From Leptofilum sp050292445 (lineage in GTDB: Bacteria; Chloroflexota; Anaerolineae; Promineifilales; Promineifilaceae), in NCBI GenBank assembly GCA_050292445.1, contig JBNKLQ010000237.1, positions 1 through 9,563 of the forward strand: a stretch of DNA of 9,563 nt. Reading direction: 5' to 3'. The position numbers and the translations under genes are program-made. Below the pieces are notes generated by a model. It ran no database searches, was not told the DNA's origin, and worked only from the letters and a program-made list of their open reading frames with translations. Positions 5,893-9,563 of this stretch are shown piece by piece. Position 1 is the first letter of the stretch. Every line of letters begins with the position of its first letter.

Positions 5893-7554
5893 TCTTGGTC
5901 GCATAATGCAGTACACAAAGCCATTCATCTGTACCAGATCTGTGGTTTCGTATTGCTGGCCGATGGCGTCCAGAACAGGCGGGGGATAAAACTGGGCACG
6001 CAGGACGATGGTGTCGAATGCCTGGTTGTTGAGCATGGCCAGCATTTCGCTGAGATCAACTTCATTGTTGTTGTACAAATTGAGCAGTTGGGTGGGGTTG
6101 GTAACGATGTCCCGTCCGGCGCGGAAATTAAACCCGGCATCTTCGCTGAAAGCGGCCGTTTCTCTCTGCAAAATATGTTCCGTAATCTCAATACCAGCGG
6201 CTGTGTCAGCAGCCGTTGGCAGGCGACCCAGCAGCGATACGCCCGCCGAATCAATGTACGGAATCGCTTCCGGCTCGCGCGGGGCGGAGCAGGAGGTTTG
6301 TGGGGCAATCATTACCTCGGTGGGGCGACCCAGGGCAGCGGCGATGGCCGCCAGGGCAGGCGTGTGCGTGGGCATGTGGAACATTTGGTTGGCCTGGAAG
6401 AGGAATAATATAGGAATGGTCATCATCAAGGCGAAATGCGTTTTGGGAGATTGGAGACTGGAGATTGGAGATTGGGTGTCTGATTGCTGGCTCCAGGTGA
6501 GCAGGCGGTTGAAGGCGAGGCCGGTGAGAATGCAGCTGGCAGCGATGGCCGTGGCAAAATAACTTTCACCTGCGCCCCATTTGCCTGCCGTGACGCTGTT
6601 AACCACGGCTACCACAAACCAGATGGTGTAGAGTGACAATCGATCAAAATAGAGTTGGTAGATGGCAAAAAGAACGGCCGTAATCGTCAAAACTGTGTGT
6701 AGCCGGAACCATTGGCGGAACAAGCCCTCAGCCTGGCCGGGCACAAACGGGTTGATGTTGGCCGTGACCGTGTTGAGGAACCAGTAGCCATCCGTAGCGA
6801 CGTTGATCCAGAGGAAAATCAGCCCGGTCACGGCGGCAAAGGGCACCGCCCAGGCGATGGCCCGCTTGGGCTGGCGCAAAAGGAGGAAGATGAAAACGGC
6901 CGCAACCGTGGCGTAGGCCAGCTGCTTCGTGTAACCAGCGCACAAAAGCAGCAGCATCACGACCAGAATCCGTTTGTTGTAGAAACGGCCGTTTGCCTCC
7001 TCCTTCTCCACTGTTCTGGCCAGATACACCACCGCCACCGTCTCAAACATCACCATAAACATGTGCTGGCGGAACAGCGGCCCGACGTGGTAAACGTAAT
7101 TGGAAGCCAAAAAAGCCAGCCCGGCCAATGCCGAGAGCCACCACCGCTTGCCTGCTTTTTGCACGGCGTAGCCAATGGCCAAAGCCGTAAGCAATGTGCC
7201 CAAATAAGAAACCAGCCGCCCGGTCCAATATTGCGGACCAAAAGCCCATACCAGCGGCACCGTCACCACGTGGAACAGTGGAGGGTAGTTAGAAGAATAA
7301 AATGGGTAGCTGTCGTTGTCGCGGTAAGGCCATTCCCCCTGGCTAAACAGCACCGTGTCCATCAACTCAAACCCTTCCCCCTGGTCGTAATCAAAAGGAA
7401 AGCGGAAGAGGGCGACGGCGTACAGGTTGTACACCACGAAGTAACCGACAAAGGCCAGCAGCGCCAGCCCGATGAGGAGTTTGGGGAGATAGGTTACGGC
7501 CGTTTCCCATCCCGTCGTTTTGGTTTGCGTTTGCTCAATGATTGGACGGCTCAT
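5890..7554 (-). CDS. GT-C type membrane glycosyltransferase (glycosyltransferase family 39-like)
   Basis: 554 residues. After a short cytoplasmic N-terminus, the first helix (about 25-48) leads to an acidic first loop, FDYDQGEGFEL, and then NYPPLFHVVTVPL. This arrangement is typical of GT-39/PMT/ArnT-like enzymes that move sugars from polyprenyl-phosphate donors outside the membrane. About ten hydrophobic helices follow, to roughly residue 370. The final about 170 residues are a soluble extracytoplasmic domain (EIPYIDSAGVSLLGRLP-like stretch, ending FVYCIMRPR). Acceptor and sugar are unknown. The start ATG overlaps the stop of the 64-residue gene as ATGA, so the two are translationally coupled. 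A heptamer repeat puts QSPISSLQSP into the loop before a late helix. Other GT-C subfamilies remain possible. Confidence 0.8.
   Translation of the reverse strand: MSRPIIEQTQTKTTGWETAVTYLPKLLIGLALLAFVGYFVVYNLYAVALFRFPFDYDQGEGFELMDTVLFSQGEWPYRDNDSYPFYSSNYPPLFHVVTVPLVWAFGPQYWTGRLVSYLGTLLTALAIGYAVQKAGKRWWLSALAGLAFLASNYVYHVGPLFRQHMFMVMFETVAVVYLARTVEKEEANGRFYNKRILVVMLLLLCAGYTKQLAYATVAAVFIFLLLRQPKRAIAWAVPFAAVTGLIFLWINVATDGYWFLNTVTANINPFVPGQAEGLFRQWFRLHTVLTITAVLFAIYQLYFDRLSLYTIWFVVAVVNSVTAGKWGAGESYFATAIAASCILTGLAFNRLLTWSQQSDTQSPISSLQSPKTHFALMMTIPILFLFQANQMFHMPTHTPALAAIAAALGRPTEVMIAPQTSCSAPREPEAIPYIDSAGVSLLGRLPTAADTAAGIEITEHILQRETAAFSEDAGFNFRAGRDIVTNPTQLLNLYNNNEVDLSEMLAMLNNQAFDTIVLRAQFYPPPVLDAIGQQYETTDLVQMNGFVYCIMRPR
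6445..6475. repeat. heptamer short tandem repeat, CTGGAGA family
   Basis: The + strand reads in 7-bp steps: TTGGAGA, CTGGAGA, TTGGAGA, TTGGG. The gene strand encodes QSPISSLQSP in a hydrophilic loop of the glycosyltransferase. It belongs to the same family as the repeat at 1652-1684. Confidence 0.7.
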
Positions 7555-7745
7555 GCAGGTTTGTCCCCCAACGGCAGCAGCGTCAGCCCCACCAAAATAA
7601 CCGCGCCTGACGCCAGCAGCCCCAGCCGCTGCGTTGGCCCAATGCCATTAAACTGGCCTGCGCCGATCAAATCAATGCCGAACAGCCCCAGAATTCCCAG
7701 GCTGCCCAGGGCAATAAATAAAATGCCTAACTGTCGTTTTGTCAT
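7551..7745 (-). CDS. small two-helix membrane protein
   Basis: 64 residues with two hydrophobic helices (about 6-24 and 42-58) joined by a short loop with GIGPTQR. No family is recognised. Start ATG 7743-7745, with AAAGGTG about 10 nt upstream. Its TGA overlaps the ATG of the glycosyltransferase gene by the ATGA arrangement, which implies translational coupling. A role as an accessory subunit, or simply as a coupled leader gene, is an inference from position alone. A perfect 8-bp inverted repeat lies directly upstream (7749-7784). Confidence 0.75.
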   Translation of the reverse strand: MTKRQLGILFIALGSLGILGLFGIDLIGAGQFNGIGPTQRLGLLASGAVILVGLTLLPLGDKPA

Positions 7746-7748
7746 TTC

Positions 7749-7784
7749 ACACTTTCACCTTTGAATTTTACCGCCTGAAAGTGT
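7749..7784 (-). promoter_or_regulatory. inverted repeat around a -10-like box upstream of the 64-residue gene
   Basis: ACACTTTC (7749-7756) and GAAAGTGT (7777-7784) are perfect complements 20 bp apart. Between them, on the - strand, lies TAAAAT (7765-7770), a -10-like hexamer, and the Shine-Dalgarno AAAGGTG adjoins one arm. It could be an operator, or an RNA hairpin controlling translation of the coupled gene pair. Confidence 0.4.
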
Positions 7785-7847
7785 ATCTGAAATTAGGGGA
7801 GGTGTACAAAATACGGCCGTTTCATCTCAAACATAACCGTAGCTACT

Positions 7848-7885
7848 CTATCACCCATCTGTCACTTTCTTCACAAAATCTTCAC
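7848..7885 (+). promoter_or_regulatory. PhoB/OmpR-family-like direct repeats
   Basis: CTATCAC (7848-7854) and CTGTCAC (7859-7865) are 7-bp units repeated at 11 bp, as in Pho boxes (CTGTCAT-N4-CTGTCAT). CTTCAC then recurs at 7869 and 7880, again 11 bp apart. This gives four TCAC cores in 38 bp. TAAAAT follows at 7887-7892. An inverted repeat TGACA-N6-TGTCA (7904-7919) lies just beyond. The site lies upstream of both the + strand small unit and the - strand gene starting at 7745. Confidence 0.4.
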
Positions 7886-8060
7886 CTAAAATTGAAACCT
7901 GAATGACACAAAAATGTCACGGAATTCGTTAACCTTAATACGCGCCACCATAAACAGTCGGTGATGGCGTTTTGTAAAACAATTTGAAGGGGACAGTTCA
8001 AACTGTTCCCCAAAGGAAACAAAAATGTCTCAAAAAACTAATCCTAAAAGGAGGTTCGTC

Positions 8061-8165
8061 GTGAACGAATCAATGCGAAAAACACCCTGGCACCCATTGG
8101 GTACGAACATTGATCAACGAGCAAGCTGCGGCTTTCGCCGTCGTAATCGTGTGATCAACCTCTAG
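8061..8165 (+). CDS. 34-codon small ORF with strong Shine-Dalgarno
   Basis: GTG at 8061 is preceded by AAAAGGAGG (8046-8054) with a 6-nt gap, a near-ideal ribosome site. The ORF ends at TAG 8163-8165. An in-frame ATG at 8025 would make it 46 codons, but with a weaker site. The peptide is basic and Arg-rich, runs MNESMRKTPWHP in its first half and ends in SCGFRRRNRVINL. No signal peptide or membrane helix is seen. The core DQRASCGFR resembles the C-terminal DQNSSYGFR of the neighbouring FGE-family protein. In another frame just upstream the bases read ILKGGS, like the family's VLRGGS, so the ORF may be a decayed fragment rather than a true small gene. The codons also form strong RNA hairpins. 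Confidence 0.35.
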   Translation: MNESMRKTPWHPLGTNIDQRASCGFRRRNRVINL

Positions 8166-8198
8166 TAGTCTCCGTCATCGCCAGGATGCGGGGGAACG

Positions 8199-8229
8199 GC
8201 TAGAAGTTATCACACACCACACTTCTAGC
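8199..8229 (+). terminator. hairpin at the end of the small + strand unit
   Basis: GCTAGAAGT (8199-8207) and ACTTCTAGC (8221-8229) are perfect 9-bp arms with a 13-nt loop. No T run follows directly, so intrinsic termination is uncertain. It marks a plausible 3' boundary. Confidence 0.4.
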
Positions 8230-8290
8230 GAGAGCCACAATCATCTTTCTATCATAACTGAATACTTTGTAAAGTAAGTTGCCTCTAAAC

Positions 8291-8408
8291 TTGTCATGCT
8301 GAGGTCCTCCGAAGCATCCCTAAAACCATGAACCGGAGAATACTCACGCGGGCAAGGATCGCAACGACCGAGGTTTAGAGGGATTCTTCGTTTCACTCAG
8401 AATGACAA
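8291..8408. repeat. 118-bp palindromic dispersed-repeat-like element
   Basis: Ends TTGTCATGCTGAG (8291-8303) and CTCAGAATGACAA (8396-8408) are complementary at 12 of 13 positions. The pairing continues inward through CGAAGCATCCCT against GGGATTCTTCG. The TGTCAT.CTGAG...CTCAG.ATGACA form is a common intergenic repeat in environmental bacterial genomes, MITE- or REP-like, without a transposase of its own. It begins 8 bp beyond the stop codon of the - strand FGE-family gene, so it may also end that transcript. Confidence 0.6.
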
Positions 8409-8416
8409 ATAGGTGG

Positions 8417-9563
8417 TCAGGCTGTCTTGGCAGCCAGCATGAGGCGGAAGCCGTAGCTGCTGTTCTGGTCGTTGGGGCTGCGGCGGGCGCGGAAGGTGCT
8501 GTTAGCGGCCCGCGTGTCGCTCCAGTAAGCACCGCCGCGCAGCACCATCTGGTCGTAAAGCTTCACGTTCAGGTCCTCACGGCCGTCTTCAGCCTGGTAC
8601 GGATACGGCCGAAAACGACTGCTCATCCATTCCCACACATTGCCACACATCTCCTGGCAACCTACTGGCGACGCCTGGGAGAAGCAGCCAACAGCATTGC
8701 TGGTGGCGATGGCCGTATCGTTCACGTTGGCATTTTGTGGTGTGAGGCTGGTTTGGCCGGGATACGGCCGTTGCGGTGCCGGATTTTCTGTGAGTGCTAT
8801 CGTTGGCAGTGGATCACGCATGGCGTTGGCAATGGGCAAGATGAGGGGCCGCTGCGGAATTTGCAGCCCGCCTCGCGCTGCTTTTTCCCAGGCGACCTCC
8901 GTGGGCAGCTGCACTTGCCAACCATCGGGCAAAAGCCGCTGCTGTTGCCAGCGCTGCGTCAGCCAGCGAGTAAAGGCCAGCGCCTCATACCAGGTGATGC
9001 CCACCACGGGATGATTGGGCAGGTTAAAGGGACGGCCGTATGCAAACGGCCCTGACCGCCAGCCACGCTGTGCCCAATCCTGCACTTCACCGGGACGCCA
9101 GCGTTCCACCGCAGCCGCCTCCGGCCAATATTCTGCCAGGACATACCCTCCCGCATTCACAAACTGGGCAAACTGAGCCTGCGTCACGGGAAAGAGGCTG
9201 AGCCAGAACGGTTCCGTCAATCCCTCGTACAAAGCAGCTTGATCTTTTCGCCCTAACCAGAATGGCCCCTCTGGCACATAGCAAAACGGCATCTCGTCTA
9301 AAGAAGTAATAGCTGGGCGCGGATCACCTAACTGGCCTAGCAGCACACCCGCTTGAACGCGCTGGCTGGCGGGTAGGGCGGCGGTAGTGGCGGTTTGGCT
9401 GAGGGCTTGGGGCACGGCCGTTTTCAATCCCAGGCTCAACATTTCTGGCCCAATCATGACGGCCGTTTCGCCCAGGAGTAAAATCGTTTCAGCATCCTCG
9501 TCTGGCTGAGCATCATCTAGGAAGCTTTGCATGATTGTTTGGGCCACCTCAGGCCGGTATTCC
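8417..9563 (-). CDS. FGE-sulfatase (SUMF1/EgtB/PvdO) family protein, N-terminus beyond window
   Basis: The frame is open through the right edge. A GTG at 9545-9547 could be taken as a start, but coding continues upstream (EYRPEVAQT), so the gene is treated as 5' partial. The first about 85 visible residues are helical and end RVQAGVLLGQLGDPR, a stretch that in this family often follows NACHT/HEAT-type regions. The FGE-like domain then runs from FCYVPEGPFWLGR through GITWYEALAFTRWL, LPTEVAWEKAARGG, CGNVWEW and VLRGGAY to YGFRLML near the C-terminus. The Cys pair that bacterial formylglycine-generating enzymes carry after RGGS is absent (AYWSDTRAAN), so sulfatase activation is unlikely. The fold may serve ligand binding or another oxidation. 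The last codons have an unusual NNC composition (8441-8527). Confidence 0.85.
   Translation of the reverse strand, partial: EYRPEVAQTIMQSFLDDAQPDEDAETILLLGETAVMIGPEMLSLGLKTAVPQALSQTATTAALPASQRVQAGVLLGQLGDPRPAITSLDEMPFCYVPEGPFWLGRKDQAALYEGLTEPFWLSLFPVTQAQFAQFVNAGGYVLAEYWPEAAAVERWRPGEVQDWAQRGWRSGPFAYGRPFNLPNHPVVGITWYEALAFTRWLTQRWQQQRLLPDGWQVQLPTEVAWEKAARGGLQIPQRPLILPIANAMRDPLPTIALTENPAPQRPYPGQTSLTPQNANVNDTAIATSNAVGCFSQASPVGCQEMCGNVWEWMSSRFRPYPYQAEDGREDLNVKLYDQMVLRGGAYWSDTRAANSTFRARRSPNDQNSSYGFRLMLAAKTA
8441..8527 (-). other. NNC-codon tract, candidate hypervariable region
   Basis: 29 consecutive codons of the FGE-family gene, from TAC after RGGA to CTC after GFR. 24 end in C; the exceptions are TGG, ACG, CGG, GCT and CAG. 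Nearby stretches of the gene have about a quarter to under half C-ending codons. Adenine-directed mutagenesis of AAC codons by a diversity-generating retroelement leaves this NNC pattern, at this position of this fold. No template repeat or reverse transcriptase is visible in the window, so the call is tentative. Confidence 0.3.

Larger units (their letters stand above)
7943..8229 (+). ncRNA. candidate structured RNA / small-protein transcript
   Basis: A run of hairpins with little unstructured sequence. (1) CGCCA (7943-7947) pairs with TGGCG (7965-7969). (2) GGGGACAGTT (7989-7998) pairs with its complement to 8011 around a CA loop, with one bulged T. (3) TTCGT/ACGAA around the GTG at 8061. 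(4) TTGATCAACGA (8110-8120) pairs with 8147-8158 with one bulged G, capped by CGGC-TTTC-GCCG (8129-8140). (5) CCG.CATC (8172-8179) pairs with GATGCGG (8185-8191). (6) A perfect 9-bp stem at 8199-8229. The unit holds a 34-codon ORF. It matches no RNA family I know. It could be a non-coding RNA, an mRNA for a small protein, or a gene remnant; transcription is unproven. Confidence 0.4.
651..9466. repeat. highly iterated palindrome ACGGCCGT, 17 copies
   Basis: Exact copies begin at 651, 1038, 1587, 3082, 3238, 4222, 4437, 5260, 6674, 6985, 7496, 7813, 8579, 8764, 9032, 9414 and 9459. All but 7813 are inside genes. Eleven are read as Thr-Ala-Val, two as Arg-Pro (in QRPY) and three as Gly-Arg. Several extend to 10-14 bp palindromes, such as GAAACGGCCGTTTC at 4434-4447. 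About 0.2 copies would be expected by chance. The core CGGCCG is a restriction and methylation type site. It is comparable in kind to the cyanobacterial HIP1 octamer. Confidence 0.9.

Noticed and set aside
6712..7764. 350-codon open frame on the + strand opposite the glycosyltransferase gene
   Set aside because: It is fully antisense to a clear membrane protein. Its translation is rich in His, Gln, Arg and Pro with no domain, as expected of a shadow frame.
7989..8011. GGGGACAGTT hairpin as an insertion-sequence or REP end
   Set aside because: Such hairpins do occur at REP-like repeats, but no second copy or transposase is in the window, so it is kept only as part of the structured region.
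8041..8141. The small + strand unit as the template repeat of a DGR for the neighbouring gene
   Set aside because: In the best 28-nt alignment 10 positions differ, and only about 3 of these have A in the would-be template. The strand is also opposite to the usual arrangement. A decayed homologue fits better.
7969..8276. Paired GTTTTGTAAAAC (7969-7980) and TACTTTGTAAAGTA (8263-8276) as borders of an inserted element
   Set aside because: The shared TTTGTAAA core is AT-rich and short. No target duplication or further flanking similarity was seen.
8402..9055. 217-codon + strand frame opposite the FGE-family gene
   Set aside because: The - strand frame has strong family motifs (CGNVWEW, GFR). 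The + frame shows none and runs into the palindromic repeat.
1..9563. tRNA, rRNA, CRISPR array, transposase or prophage genes
   Set aside because: No cloverleaf, rRNA core, regularly spaced direct repeats or mobile-element proteins were seen on either strand.

Overview
The window looks like a chromosomal segment of a free-living bacterium with roughly balanced base composition. It is probably a member of the Chloroflexota (Anaerolineae-like). That placement is an inference from the gene mix: a Thr/Pro-rich anchored C39 peptidase, a GT-C type membrane glycosyltransferase, an FGE/sulfatase-modifying-factor family protein after a helical region, ScpA beside zinc-ribbon membrane proteins, and heptamer repeats. 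No rRNA, tRNA, CRISPR, transposase or phage gene was recognised.

Layout. 1-617: 3' end of an alpha/beta hydrolase (+). 638-1972: membrane-anchored C39-family peptidase with a TPR-like tail (-), convergent with the hydrolase. 1973-2160: divergent intergenic space with an 83-bp imperfect palindrome. 2161-4423: a + strand block with a J-domain coiled-coil protein, a small CxxC protein, a zinc-ribbon membrane protein and a VanZ-like membrane protein. 4430-5744: a - strand pair, a triple zinc-ribbon membrane protein followed by scpA. 5890-7745: a - strand pair, a 64-residue two-helix membrane protein coupled by an ATGA overlap to a 554-residue GT-C type glycosyltransferase. 7746-8416: 670 bp without a conventional gene. 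It holds PhoB-like direct repeats, a chain of RNA hairpins around a 34-codon ORF with a perfect Shine-Dalgarno, and a palindromic dispersed-repeat-like element. 8417-9563: an FGE-family protein (-) that runs off the right edge.

The clearest whole-window signal is the octamer palindrome ACGGCCGT. It occurs 17 times against about 0.2 expected by chance, 16 times inside genes, in three reading-frame phases and on both gene orientations. A second sequence-level signal is a set of 7-bp-periodic short tandem repeats. These have put nearly the same peptide (QSP[VI]S.LQSP) into two unrelated proteins.

The best candidates for something undescribed lie at the right end. One is the structured + strand unit at about 7943-8229. 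The other is the last 29-codon tract of the FGE-family gene, where 24 codons end in C. That is the composition a diversity-generating retroelement variable region would have, but no reverse transcriptase or matching template is visible here. Most genes are housekeeping or envelope functions. Apart from the coupled glycosyltransferase pair and the zinc-ribbon/ScpA pair, functional links between neighbours are weak.
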